The notes below the pieces were generated by a model that worked only from the letters and a program-made list of their open reading frames with translations, was not told the origin of the DNA and made no database searches. Positions 46,398 through 55,217 of a DNA stretch of 64,000 nt are shown here, in pieces. Both the position numbers and the translations under genes were made by a program. This stretch comes from Saccharibacillus alkalitolerans (GTDB lineage: Bacteria; Bacillota; Bacilli; Paenibacillales; Paenibacillaceae). Location of the stretch: NCBI RefSeq assembly GCF_011090185.1, contig NZ_JAAFGS010000005.1:186001-250000 (forward strand), in the 5' to 3' direction. Each line of letters starts with the position of its first letter. Within the stretch, counting starts at the first letter, position 1.

Positions 46398-47351
46398 TTA
46401 TTTCAGCGCTTCCGCGATCGTGTCGGCGTTATGGCGGATCATGCCGATATAAGTGCCTTCCGGCGTTCCCGGCTCGCCCATGGCGTCGGAGAACAGCTCT
46501 CCGCCGATCTTGACTTCATGTCCCTGCCGCGCCGCGCCGGCAACGATCGCTTCCATCGAGCGGGCCGGCAGACTCGATTCGACGAAGACCGCCTTGATGT
46601 TCCGTTCCACGAGATAGTCGCGCAGCGCGCTGACGTCCCGCGCGCCGAATTCGGCCGCCGTGCTGATGCCCTGCAGGCCGACCACTTCGACGCCGTAAGC
46701 CCGGCCGAAGTAGCCGAAAGCGTCGTGGGCGGTCACCAGTACCCGTCCTTTTTCGGGAATCTCCAGCATCCTTTCCCGGACGTAAGCGTCCAATTGCCCG
46801 AGTTCGTTCAAATACCGTTCTCCCTGCTCCCGATACGCCTCGGCGTTGGACGGATCTTTTTGGATCAGCGTATCCGTTACCGTCTCGGCCGCGCTTTTCC
46901 ACAAGTCGACGTCGAACCAGACATGCGGATCGAACTCCTCGCTCTCCTCCGCGCCGGCGATCAGCCGCTCTCTCGGCATGCCGTCCGTGACCGCAACGAC
47001 CGTTTTCTGCGCCGCTATCTTCTCGAGCACCCGCTCCATATTGCCTTCCAGATGCAGCCCGCCGTAAAAGATGACCGCCGCGCGGTCCAGCTTGCGAATA
47101 TCTCCCTGCGAAGCTTTGAACAAATGCGGGTCCACGCCCGGCCCCATCAGCGTCGTGACTTCCACGTGTTCGCCGCCGATTTCTTTCGCGGCGTCGGCGA
47201 TCATGCCGGTCGTCGCCGTGACGAGCAGCTTCCCGTCCTCGCTGACTCCCTGCGCGCTTCCGCTGCCCGAACAGCCCGCCAGCACCGCCGCGAGAAGCAG
47301 CAGCGGCAGCAGGGCGGTCCAAGCGCCGATTTTCGTTTTTCGCGCTTCCAT
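46398..47351 (-). CDS. mntA: Manganese ABC transporter substrate-binding lipoprotein MntA
   Basis: A 317-residue TroA-like lipoprotein (lipobox LLAAVLAGC). The four metal ligands of the family appear: His in GPGVDPHLFKAS, His in EEFDPHVWFDVD, Glu in VFVESSLPARS and Asp in GGELFSDAMGE. The GLHLEGNME segment is also typical. The short loop and absence of a His-rich segment argue against a zinc ZnuA. I chose the ATG at 47351, with AGGAGGAGG upstream. It is first in mntA-mntB-mntC-mntD, behind an MntR-like box. Confidence 0.9.
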   Translation of the reverse strand: MEARKTKIGAWTALLPLLLLAAVLAGCSGSGSAQGVSEDGKLLVTATTGMIADAAKEIGGEHVEVTTLMGPGVDPHLFKASQGDIRKLDRAAVIFYGGLHLEGNMERVLEKIAAQKTVVAVTDGMPRERLIAGAEESEEFDPHVWFDVDLWKSAAETVTDTLIQKDPSNAEAYREQGERYLNELGQLDAYVRERMLEIPEKGRVLVTAHDAFGYFGRAYGVEVVGLQGISTAAEFGARDVSALRDYLVERNIKAVFVESSLPARSMEAIVAGAARQGHEVKIGGELFSDAMGEPGTPEGTYIGMIRHNADTIAEALK

Positions 47352-47446
47352 CTTTTCCTCCTCCTCGACTGTCTCCGCTTTTCCTCCATACACTTTTCCA
47401 TACGCTAAATTGTTTTGTCGGTGACTAATTATTTCCCACTACTAAT

Positions 47447-47469
47447 AATGTTTCCTTGGGGCAAATTTT
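47447..47469. promoter_or_regulatory. MntR-like operator upstream of mntA
   Basis: The minus strand reads TTTGCCCCAAGGAAACAT within an AT-rich flank, close to the Bacillus mntA operator core TTTGCCTTAAGGAAACT as I recall it. It lies about 100 bp upstream of the mntA start and would confer repression by manganese. Confidence 0.6.
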
Positions 47470-47484
47470 AAAGCATATTAGGTT

Positions 47485-47790
47485 TTAACGCAACTTCTTC
47501 TTTAGAACCTCGATTTCAGTCTCGCCATAAAAAGCTTGAAAAGACTTTCTGGCACGCTGCACCAGCTTCCGGACACGAGGATTATACTCCTTCTCTCCCC
47601 AAAAGCGGGCAATCTCTTCATGGCCTACGCCTTCGCCGAGCAGCTTGATGATTTGAGCGTAGCTTTTATTAACGTGTTCGAAACGACCAAGCAAATGCAG
47701 AACATCGGCTCCCTCAAAATATTCTTCTTCAGCCGACTGAACGGGGGCGAGCAGTTTTTCTTCCGGATCAAAGGGAGTTGCCGTAGTCGG
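47485..47790 (-). pseudogene. 3' remnant of an unidentified gene
   Basis: An open frame of about 100 codons with coding-like composition runs from the terminator hairpin at 47811-47847 to a stop at 47485. It includes FDPEEKLLAPVQSAEEEYF and a helical, helix-turn-helix-like C-terminus (YAQIIKLLGEGVGHEEIARF, then YNPRVRKLVQRARKSFQAF). No ATG or GTG start exists; a TTG at 47694 would give only 69 residues with a poor ribosome site. The 5' part seems to have been lost. It is not recognised; a region-4-like DNA-binding segment is a weak possibility. Confidence 0.4.
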
Positions 47791-47810
47791 CCAAAACGAA
47801 GAGAACAGCG

Positions 47811-47847
47811 AAAAGACGCATCCTTATGTTCAAGGATGCGTCTTTTT
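47811..47847. terminator. Bidirectional terminator
   Basis: AAAAGACGCATCCTT and AAGGATGCGTCTTTT form a 15-bp perfect stem, with T-runs on both strands. It terminates the YcxB-like gene, 42 bp after its stop. Confidence 0.88.
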
Positions 47848-47888
47848 CGCTGGTTGAAAGTTCCGGTACTCCGCTCATCTGATCGATC

Positions 47889-48404
47889 TTAAAAAGGTTG
47901 GCGGGCCCACTCGAAATTCAAATGACGATCGAAATAGTCGTTCAGCCGCTGCATCTCGACTTTATCTTTAATTCCTCTTTTGGGAATTATGAAAGCTTCT
48001 TTGTCGGAAACATACAGAAGATAATACGCTTCAATCTCTCGGCCTGAGATAAATTGGCTCCAATCAAAAAACACTCTGTATAACGGCGTTCGTCGCTCTA
48101 TCCCCTCGTCGTTGACACTAAGAGTAGTCAATCCCGGCAGCTTTGGGTCGATATGTTTTTGTATATGCCGTTTTATGGACCATAGAGCGAGCGGGTTGTA
48201 AATAAGAGGAAAGCCAATCAACCAACCCAAGAAAATAACCGACACCGAAAGATCGAAGCCGCTTCGTACAACAAGCATAAGTAAGATCAGGCTGATAAGC
48301 GAGTAAATCGTCCATTTTATTTTTTTATGCTCGACGGAACGGGGAACAAAATCTTTCTGAACTTGAAACAGATCATCCGGGACAAATTCGAACTTGATTT
48401 CCAC
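47889..48404 (-). CDS. YcxB-like membrane protein
   Basis: A 171-residue protein with two membrane helices (YSLISLILLMLVV and LSVSVIFLGWLIGFPLIY) followed by a YcxB-like C-terminal domain (LSVNDEGIERRTPLYRVFFD, EAFIIPKRGI). The family has no known biochemical role. I chose the GTG at 48404 because AAAGGACGG lies just upstream. It is monocistronic. Confidence 0.7.
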   Translation of the reverse strand: MEIKFEFVPDDLFQVQKDFVPRSVEHKKIKWTIYSLISLILLMLVVRSGFDLSVSVIFLGWLIGFPLIYNPLALWSIKRHIQKHIDPKLPGLTTLSVNDEGIERRTPLYRVFFDWSQFISGREIEAYYLLYVSDKEAFIIPKRGIKDKVEMQRLNDYFDRHLNFEWARQPF

Positions 48405-48500
48405 GATTAGCCGTCCTTTCAAATTCGATTACATAGGCTCCATCATCCTAATCGACTTGGATCCGTCTATTCCGTTTGGTTTTATATTCAAGATTGGCAA

Positions 48501-48539
48501 AAGACGGTTCCAAGTTCGTTTAAACTTCGAAACCGTCTT
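48501..48539 (-). terminator. Terminator after the distal penicillin-binding protein gene
   Basis: AAGACGGTTTCGAAGTT and AACTTGGAACCGTCTT form a long stem on the minus strand with a short U-run (TTTTGCC), 47 bp after the stop. Confidence 0.7.
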
Positions 48540-48585
48540 CTTAGGGTTTGATGATGGCTAACAAGCCGCACCATACAAATATTTT

Positions 48586-50628
48586 TTACTCGCCGGCTTG
48601 AACCGCCTCTCCCTCTGCGCCTTCTTCCGCTTTCTCCAGCGACTTCTTCGGCACCCCGTCGAGTCCGTATTCTTCGTCGTAAGCGTCGAAGATCGCGCGC
48701 GCGATCGGCGCTGCGCTCTCGGAGCCGAAGCCGCCTTCCGGCACCATGACGGCGACGGCCAGCTTCGGATTCTCGCGCGGGGCGTAGGCGATGAAGACGC
48801 CGTTGTCGAACAGATTAGGCTTCGTCCCCTGCGTAGACGTACCCGTTTTACGGGCAAAGTCGTAACCGAAATCGCCGAACGACTGGTCGACTTCGGTCCG
48901 CATGCCGTTTTGGACAATGTCCCAATACGGATCGGGGAACGATACTTCGTCCAGCACCCGCGGCTTGATCGGCTTCACGAGATTGCCTTCGGAATCGGTA
49001 ATTTTGCTGACCAAATGCGGCTCCATACGTTTGCCCCGGTTGGCGAGCATCGTCGTGTACTGGGCCAGCTGCATCGTCGTGTATCTGCCTTTTTGACCGA
49101 AAGACGCAAATACCATGCGGGACAGCGGACTGCCGCTGCCTTCCGTCTCGGTCAAGTAATCGGCTTTGCCGGCCCACTCGTCCGGCAGGTCGACGCCCGT
49201 CTTGACGCCGAGGCCGAATTCTTTCATGTGCTTATCCCAAATGTTCAGGGAATTGGCCCCGTCGCGCAGGAAAAAGCGTTCGCCGATCATTTTGACCATG
49301 AACGTATTGGAAGATTTCTGGATGGCGCGGCTCGGTCCCATTCCGCCGTAAGCATGACTTCCCGCGTTGCGGATCTTGTCGTCGCCTTTGCCGTATTCCG
49401 CGACGCCGGTGTCATTATAATACGTATTCGGCGTAATCAATCCTTCTTCCAGGCCGATCAGCACGCTGAGCGGTTTGATCGTCGAGCCGAGGTAGACGAC
49501 GGATTCCGCTTTTTTCCCCGTGTCGTTCGTCGGCTTGGAGCGGATCGCGCCGTTCAAATAAGCATATTCGCTGGCATGATAATCGGCGTCGCTGATCGAG
49601 CCCGTCCGGTAGACGTTGGGATCGAAGTCGGGCAGATTCGCCATCGTCACCACTTTTCCGGTATCGACCTCCATCGCGACAGCCGAAGCCGAGATCGCTT
49701 TAGGCAGCTTTCGAAGCTGGTTTCTCATGGCTTCTTCCGTTTTGAGCTGAATGTTCTTGTTGATGGTGCTCCAAATGTTATAACCCTTTACCGGAGCCAC
49801 TACCTCTTCGACTCCTTCGGCCGTATTCTGCATGTTGACGCCGATCTTGCGGTATCCGTTTTTGCCTCGCAGTTCTTCCTGATACTGCTGCTCGAGGCCG
49901 AAATAACCGACCGCTTCGTCTTTGGTATATTGAAGCCCCTGGTCGGTTTGTTGCTTCAGGGTTTTAGAAATGGTTTTGTAATAATCGATATCCAGCACCG
50001 AGCCGAATCGTTTGACGTAACCGATCGTTTGGACCGCGACCGTATCGGAATCGTAGCGCCGGGTCGTTTCCTCGGCCACCTCGAAAGTCAGAAGTCCTTT
50101 GTACTTGTATTTGTTCTCTTTGAAATAAGCAATCTCGTCATCGCTCAAGTCCGTCTTGGCCAGACGCTGGGCATAGCCGTAATTCATCTTGTTCTCGACG
50201 TCAAGCTGCTTCTTTCCGATCCAGTCCGCCATCACCGGATTCGGCACGTTCGGCTTGCCTTTCTGCTCGAACACCTCGAGGATTTCCTTAAGCGCCGCGT
50301 CGAGCTTCGGCCGGCTCTCCAAGCCTTTGCCCTGGCTGAAGTCCTGCTCGAACGTAATGTACAGCGACTGCGTAGGTTCCGAGTACGCCAGCCTCGCTCC
50401 GTCCGCCGAGAAAATCGTTCCGCGCACCGGCTTCATCGGAATGTCCTGCGTCGCGCGTTCTTTAGCCTCTTGCTGAAGCTTCGGCGCTTCCACGAACTGC
50501 AGAGAGGCCGTACGTACGATGATAACGGCAAAAATGACAAACACCGTGAAAAAGAACAGGCTCATCCGAATACTGAAGTTTTTGCGGGTGCGGTGATCGT
50601 CCTGTTCTTCCCTTGTCCAAATTTTCAT
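48586..50628 (-). CDS. Class B penicillin-binding protein (transpeptidase), copy 1
   Basis: A 680-residue peptidoglycan transpeptidase with a short cytoplasmic N-terminus, one membrane helix (residues 22-40), a PBP dimerisation domain (PVRGTIFSADGARLAYSEPT) and a transpeptidase domain carrying SxxK (STIK at 382-385), SxN (SSN at 439-441) and KTGT (594-597). It resembles the PBP2/PbpA-PbpH group of elongation enzymes. It is preceded at 135 bp by a paralog with the same layout and, from side-by-side reading, long identical blocks. A terminator lies between the two genes, so each may be controlled separately. Confidence 0.9.
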   Translation of the reverse strand: MKIWTREEQDDHRTRKNFSIRMSLFFFTVFVIFAVIIVRTASLQFVEAPKLQQEAKERATQDIPMKPVRGTIFSADGARLAYSEPTQSLYITFEQDFSQGKGLESRPKLDAALKEILEVFEQKGKPNVPNPVMADWIGKKQLDVENKMNYGYAQRLAKTDLSDDEIAYFKENKYKYKGLLTFEVAEETTRRYDSDTVAVQTIGYVKRFGSVLDIDYYKTISKTLKQQTDQGLQYTKDEAVGYFGLEQQYQEELRGKNGYRKIGVNMQNTAEGVEEVVAPVKGYNIWSTINKNIQLKTEEAMRNQLRKLPKAISASAVAMEVDTGKVVTMANLPDFDPNVYRTGSISDADYHASEYAYLNGAIRSKPTNDTGKKAESVVYLGSTIKPLSVLIGLEEGLITPNTYYNDTGVAEYGKGDDKIRNAGSHAYGGMGPSRAIQKSSNTFMVKMIGERFFLRDGANSLNIWDKHMKEFGLGVKTGVDLPDEWAGKADYLTETEGSGSPLSRMVFASFGQKGRYTTMQLAQYTTMLANRGKRMEPHLVSKITDSEGNLVKPIKPRVLDEVSFPDPYWDIVQNGMRTEVDQSFGDFGYDFARKTGTSTQGTKPNLFDNGVFIAYAPRENPKLAVAVMVPEGGFGSESAAPIARAIFDAYDEEYGLDGVPKKSLEKAEEGAEGEAVQAGE

Positions 50629-50650
50629 TTCATCCTCCTTCTTCGACGGA

Positions 50651-50680
50651 AAAAGGCGCTCCTGCGACAGAGCGCCTTTT
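50651..50680 (-). terminator. Terminator between the two penicillin-binding protein genes
   Basis: AAAAGGCGCTC and GAGCGCCTTTT form the stem on the minus strand, followed by TCCG after the T-run. Confidence 0.85.
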
Positions 50681-50787
50681 CCGCCGGTACCGAATTTGAT
50701 CGGATAAGCAGCGAATTTTGCTGCAGCGATTCAGTGCGATATCGGGCGTCAACGATTGAACGCCGGCACCGCCGCGAAAGTTACGGA

Positions 50788-52863
50788 TTATTGTCCGTCG
50801 GCCGCCGCTTCGGCTCCCTCGATCGGGGTGCCGTCGGGATTGGTCTGCGGCAGCGATTTTTTCGGCACGCCGTCCAATCCGTACTGGTAGTCGTAAGCGT
50901 CGAAAATCTTGCGCGCGATCGGAGCCGCGCTCTGCGAACCGAATCCGCCTTCCGGCACGACTACCGCGACGGCGAGTTTCGGGTTCTCGCGCGGAGCGAA
51001 AGCGACGAATACGCCGTTATCGATATCGGTGCCGCGGATGTGTTGGGTGGACGTACCCGTTTTCCGCGCGTAGTCGTAAGGGAAGCCGTCAAACGAACCT
51101 TCCAACTGCGTATTCATGCCCTTTTGAATCAGGTCCCAATATTCGTCCGGATATTCGGCCTTATTCAGCACTGTACGCGGCGCCTTCCATACGACCGTTC
51201 CGTTGGAATCGGTAATCTTTTTGACGATATGCGGTTGGAGACGCTCCCCGCGGTTTGCCAGCATGGTCGTGTACTGGGCCAGCTGCATCGTCGTATATTT
51301 GCCTTGCTGTCCGAACGAAGCGTAAGCCATACGCGTAAGCAGACTTTCTTTGTCGTTCGTGTAATCCATGGTGCCCGACTGTTCGCCGGGCAGGTCTACC
51401 TTGGTAGGTACGCCGAGTCCGAATTCTTTCATATGTTGGTCCCAAGCGTCGATCACGCCCGAACCGTATTTGCTCAAAAGCAGTTTCCCCACCTTTTCGA
51501 TCATAAAGGTATTGGATGATTTCTCGATGGCCGTTCTTGGATTGATGTTACCCAAAAAGTGACCGCCGGCATTTTTGATCCCTTTTTTGTCGGACTCGTT
51601 GAGATACGTAATCCCTTTGTCGAAATAATAGGTTGAAGGGCCGAACAATCCTTCTTTTAAGCCGATCAAGACCGACAGCGGCTTGATCGTCGATCCCATA
51701 TAGACGACGGATTCCGCTTTGTTGCGCTGATCGTCCGGCGCCTTGGCGCGGATCGTGCCGTTCACGTACAGATTCTCGATCTCGTTATAATGCTCCGCGG
51801 AAATGCTGCCCGTGTTGTAATAGTTCGCATCGAAGTCGGGCATGCTGGCCATGGCCACCACATTGCCCGTATCCACCTCCATGGCCACGGCGAAGCCCGT
51901 CGATACGTAAGGATGAGTCGCGCGAAGAGTCTGGATTTGGCTGGAGATCGCCTTTTCCGTCTCCGTCTGCACGTATTTATCGATGCTCATCCAAATGTCG
52001 TTCCCCTTCTTCGGCGCCACGATCTCTTCCGTGCCGCCTTCCTTCGCCATGCTTTGGGGCGTCACTTCGATGCGTTTGTATCCGTTCTCGCCTCGAAGCG
52101 CTTTTTGGTATTCCTGCTCGAGCCCGTAATAACCGACGATCTCGTCTTCCAGGTATTGGAGAGCCGGATTGGGGTTGGTCTTCTGGCTTTTATAAATGTT
52201 CTGATAGAACTCGAAGTTTTTGTTTTCCCGCACCGACTTGAATTTGGACAGGTAACCGACCGTCTGCACGGCTACCGAATCGGGATCGTACTGCCGTTTC
52301 GTCTCTTCGACGATTTCCAGCGTCATGATTCCCGAGAATTCGTTCTTGTGTTCCTTGAAGTAGGCGATTTCGGCTTCGTTCAGATCGCTTTTGATCTTGC
52401 GCGGCATATAGCCGTAATGCTTGATGTTCTCCAGATCGAGCCGATCCTTGCCCAGCATCTCCTCCAGCGTCGGCTGCTCGCCGGAAGGGTTCAATTCTTT
52501 GAACTTGGCCAGCAGTTCGTTGACGGCCTTCTTTAATTCCGGCCGGTTCTTGACCCCCGCTTCGTCGTTCGAGTAGTTTTTCAGCGGCGTCGCGTACAGC
52601 GTCTGCGTCGGCACGGAATAGGCGATCGGCACCTTATCCGCCGAGTAGATCGTCCCCCGCACCGGCTGCATCGGAATATCCCGGGTAACCCGGCTGACCG
52701 CTTCCTGCTTCAGCTCGGGACCTTCGACGAATTGAAGCATGGCCGTCCGAACGATAATAACGGAGAAAATCACGAATACGCTGAAAAAAAACAAATTGAG
52801 CCGGAGTCCGAAGCCTCGCTGACGGCGCATCTCGTTTTCCCGGTCTTTATCCTGCACTTTCAT
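50788..52863 (-). CDS. Class B penicillin-binding protein (transpeptidase), copy 2
   Basis: A 691-residue paralog of the next gene, with the same order: membrane helix (residues 22-41), dimerisation domain (PVRGTIYSADKVPIAYSVPT), STIK at 391-394, SSN at 449-451 and RKTGTSTQ near the C-terminus. Shared blocks include ESVVYMGSTIKPLSVLIGL and YTTMQLAQYTTMLANRG. It follows the transglutaminase gene by 45 bp on the same strand. The C-terminal tail (PQTNPDGTPIEGAEAAADGQ) is low-complexity and differs from copy 1. Confidence 0.9.
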   Translation of the reverse strand: MKVQDKDRENEMRRQRGFGLRLNLFFFSVFVIFSVIIVRTAMLQFVEGPELKQEAVSRVTRDIPMQPVRGTIYSADKVPIAYSVPTQTLYATPLKNYSNDEAGVKNRPELKKAVNELLAKFKELNPSGEQPTLEEMLGKDRLDLENIKHYGYMPRKIKSDLNEAEIAYFKEHKNEFSGIMTLEIVEETKRQYDPDSVAVQTVGYLSKFKSVRENKNFEFYQNIYKSQKTNPNPALQYLEDEIVGYYGLEQEYQKALRGENGYKRIEVTPQSMAKEGGTEEIVAPKKGNDIWMSIDKYVQTETEKAISSQIQTLRATHPYVSTGFAVAMEVDTGNVVAMASMPDFDANYYNTGSISAEHYNEIENLYVNGTIRAKAPDDQRNKAESVVYMGSTIKPLSVLIGLKEGLFGPSTYYFDKGITYLNESDKKGIKNAGGHFLGNINPRTAIEKSSNTFMIEKVGKLLLSKYGSGVIDAWDQHMKEFGLGVPTKVDLPGEQSGTMDYTNDKESLLTRMAYASFGQQGKYTTMQLAQYTTMLANRGERLQPHIVKKITDSNGTVVWKAPRTVLNKAEYPDEYWDLIQKGMNTQLEGSFDGFPYDYARKTGTSTQHIRGTDIDNGVFVAFAPRENPKLAVAVVVPEGGFGSQSAAPIARKIFDAYDYQYGLDGVPKKSLPQTNPDGTPIEGAEAAADGQ

Positions 52864-52908
52864 GGGCGCCTCCTCTTGATGTTCCTTGGCCGCAGGGCGG
52901 TAGTCACT

Positions 52909-54039
52909 TTACAACACATTTTGCTTGATATGGGTATCGGCAAAATCTTTGCGGTCGAACCAATCTCCCCCGGCTGCCCAGGTCGGATCCAGCTCGATCC
53001 AGCGTTCTTCCGCCGGAATATACACTTCGTTCCAGGCATGCGGACCGTAACCTCCGCGGCCGTCCGCGCCCAGTCCCGTCACGACGCGGACCTGGAGTCC
53101 GACGGAGCGGGCCATCAAGGCGTACAGCCGGGCGTAGTCGATGCAGACGCCGCGGCGCGTATCGTAAGTATCGCGCGGCGTCTGTTCGTGCCAGATGCCT
53201 TTATTTTCGTAATCGCTGACTTTGTCGTAGTCGTATTGAATCCTCGTTCCGACCCAGCCGTACAGCTCTTTCGCCCGATCGATCTCGCCGCCTGTTCCCG
53301 CAATCTTGGCGGCAGCTTGTCCGATATCGGCCGGAATGTTCCGATCGATCACGTCGTACTTCTGCCGCAGAATGCCGTCCCACTCGGCCGCGGCCGAGGC
53401 GGTCAATACGGGAAGCTTCTTGTTCAGCAACTCTCCGGCCGCAGGTTCGAACACATTCTGCGCCGTATAACGGTAAACCGGAGATTTTTCGGCATGGCGG
53501 GTAAGCGGGCTGTCCGGCCAGATCGACGCGATAACGAAAATCAGCGCCAGCAGCAGCAGGCCCCGCCAAGCTCCGGCCGCCAGCCCGAGCCCCGCTCCGC
53601 CGATCCGATCGAGAAACGCGCTGCCTTTGCGGCGCTTCCCTTTCTTTTTCATCGGTTGTCCGTCCGCGGAAGATCGCCATCTGCCCAGCAGCGCCAGGAT
53701 CGCCAGACAAATCGGATAGATCAGCAGAAACAGGAGCCCAATTCGCAGCAGCGAAAAATCGGAAACGAATCCCAGCACGGCATAGCCTGCGGTTCGCCAC
53801 TGCGGCAGTTCGCCGGTCGGCATACTCAGTACCGCGCGGTCGGCCCAATCGCGGACATAAGGCGAAACCCATCCGGCCAACAGCAGCGCGGCCAAAATGC
53901 TCAGCACCCGCAGCAGCAGACGGCCGAACATCGTACCGAGCCCCGCCGCCGTCCTTCTCGTCCCGAGAAAAGCTCCCCGAATCGCCGAAAGAATCAGCAC
54001 GCCCAGCAGCAGAACGGTGATCGCATCCGTGCTCGGCAA
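52909..54039 (-). CDS. Membrane protein with transglutaminase-like protease domain
   Basis: A 376-residue protein with an N-terminal CvpA-like membrane half (about five helices within residues 1-185) and an extracytoplasmic transglutaminase-like domain. The catalytic triad is visible: Cys299 in RRGVCIDYARLYALMA, His334 in GPHAWNEVYI and Asp351 in WIELDPTW. Such proteins act as peptidases or cross-linkers at the cell surface. The TTG at 54039 has GGGAGG eight bases upstream; TTG at 54069 is less likely. It lies directly upstream of the penicillin-binding proteins, suggesting a wall role. Confidence 0.78.
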   Translation of the reverse strand: MPSTDAITVLLLGVLILSAIRGAFLGTRRTAAGLGTMFGRLLLRVLSILAALLLAGWVSPYVRDWADRAVLSMPTGELPQWRTAGYAVLGFVSDFSLLRIGLLFLLIYPICLAILALLGRWRSSADGQPMKKKGKRRKGSAFLDRIGGAGLGLAAGAWRGLLLLALIFVIASIWPDSPLTRHAEKSPVYRYTAQNVFEPAAGELLNKKLPVLTASAAAEWDGILRQKYDVIDRNIPADIGQAAAKIAGTGGEIDRAKELYGWVGTRIQYDYDKVSDYENKGIWHEQTPRDTYDTRRGVCIDYARLYALMARSVGLQVRVVTGLGADGRGGYGPHAWNEVYIPAEERWIELDPTWAAGGDWFDRKDFADTHIKQNVL

Positions 54040-54096
54040 TTTTCCCACCTCCCTATAGTCGACGCGCAAGGCGGAAGCCGCCCCTGCGCCGCGCGG

Positions 54097-54534
54097 TCAC
54101 CGCCGGCTTTGCGCCGCGCGAATCAGGGCGTTCACCCGATCGCCGCGCTCCCATTCGCCGAGCGACACGCCGCGGTACGTCACTTCGACGGTCTGCGCGT
54201 TCGGCTTTCCTTTCAGCTGGAGGCTCGGCGTCTCGACGGTAAAGGAACCGTCGTCCGCTTTGTTGAATCTCGCCTCCGAAGCTTCGCTTTTGAGCATTTT
54301 CATCGCTTCGTCCTGAAGCTTTGCCACCGCTTCGTTCTTGACGCCCGTTACCGTATTTTGAATTTGATCGAGCGATACGCCGCTGTAGACAATCAGCGCA
54401 ACGACGATAATGATCGCGATCGCCCATTTGATCATCGTTTTAAGCACGTTTATGACCAGCAGCACCGCTACCAGCGCAATCAGAAGAATCAGCCAGTTCT
54501 GCCTGGCGAATTCGATCCATACTTCCGTATTCAT
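54097..54534 (-). CDS. Membrane-anchored protein, unknown function
   Basis: A 145-residue protein with two N-terminal membrane helices (LILLIALVAVLLVINVL and WAIAIIIVVALIVYSGVSL) and a soluble C-terminal region (VTGVKNEAVAKLQDEAMKML, then FTVETPSLQLKG). The ATG at 54534 is chosen from the protein start (MNTEVWIEFARQ); its ribosome site is weak. It precedes the transglutaminase gene by 57 bp and the penicillin-binding proteins, and may be part of one operon. No family is recognised. Confidence 0.65.
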   Translation of the reverse strand: MNTEVWIEFARQNWLILLIALVAVLLVINVLKTMIKWAIAIIIVVALIVYSGVSLDQIQNTVTGVKNEAVAKLQDEAMKMLKSEASEARFNKADDGSFTVETPSLQLKGKPNAQTVEVTYRGVSLGEWERGDRVNALIRAAQSRR

Positions 54535-54735
54535 CAGGCCATGCCCCCGTTTCTCTCTGTTTCGGCGCTTCCCCGCCCCCCTCGTATCGGCGGTTTGCGC
54601 ACTTTTCAATTATACAGGAAAAAAAGGCCCGCTGTCAGCTTTCGGAGAATGAAGTCTTCCTCTTTTGCAATCTTTCTCCAGTCTCGGTACACTTAATGAA
54701 AATCCCCGCTCTACGCAGCAGGAGGCGAACCTCAT

Positions 54736-55140
54736 ATGCCCATTACCATTATCGTAGAAGGCAAGAACGACCGCAGCAAGCTGCGCCGCCTGCTGGACGA
54801 CGATGTCCGAATTTTGTGCACGTTCGGAACGCCGAACGCGGCGAAGCTGGAATCGCTCTATCTCGAAGCGCGCGACGACGAAGTTTATCTGTTTTTGGAC
54901 AACGACTCGTCGGGGAGAAAAATCCGGGCGCTGCTGTCCGATCTGTTTCCCGACGCGGATCATTTGTATACGCGCCGAGGTTATGCGGGCGTGGAAGGCA
55001 CGCCGGACGAGTATGCCGTGCAGCAGCTCGAGAAAGCCGGACTGGAAGAATTGATCCGCTATCCGGAAGGCATGCTTCCGCCGGAAGCGGAGAACGAGCG
55101 GCGCCGAAGCGCTTACGAGGGACGCCCAAAGCGTCCTTAA
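54736..55140 (+). CDS. Small Toprim-domain protein
   Basis: A 134-residue protein almost entirely consisting of a Toprim fold: the catalytic glutamate in ITIIVEGKNDRSKL and the metal-binding DxD in VYLFLDNDSSGRKI. It resembles the RNase M5/primase-type Toprim nuclease domain without further domains. AGGAGG lies upstream of the ATG. It probably cuts or binds nucleic acid; the substrate is unknown. It is convergent with ctaB through a shared terminator. Confidence 0.82.
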   Translation: MPITIIVEGKNDRSKLRRLLDDDVRILCTFGTPNAAKLESLYLEARDDEVYLFLDNDSSGRKIRALLSDLFPDADHLYTRRGYAGVEGTPDEYAVQQLEKAGLEELIRYPEGMLPPEAENERRRSAYEGRPKRP

Positions 55141-55157
55141 GCGGTTCCGCGTCCATG

Positions 55158-55205
55158 AAAAGAGCCGTCTTGCGCTTCCCTGTCGGGAGCGAAGACGGCT
55201 CTTTT
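55158..55205. terminator. Bidirectional terminator between the Toprim gene and ctaB
   Basis: AAAAGAGCCGTCTT and AAGACGGCTCTTTT form a 14-bp perfect outer stem around a second small hairpin, with T-runs on both strands. Confidence 0.92.
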
Positions 55206-55217
55206 GGGCCCAAGAAC

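Noticed and set aside
48598-51519. A 973-codon open frame on the plus strand
   Set aside because: It is antisense to both penicillin-binding protein genes and has no family features.
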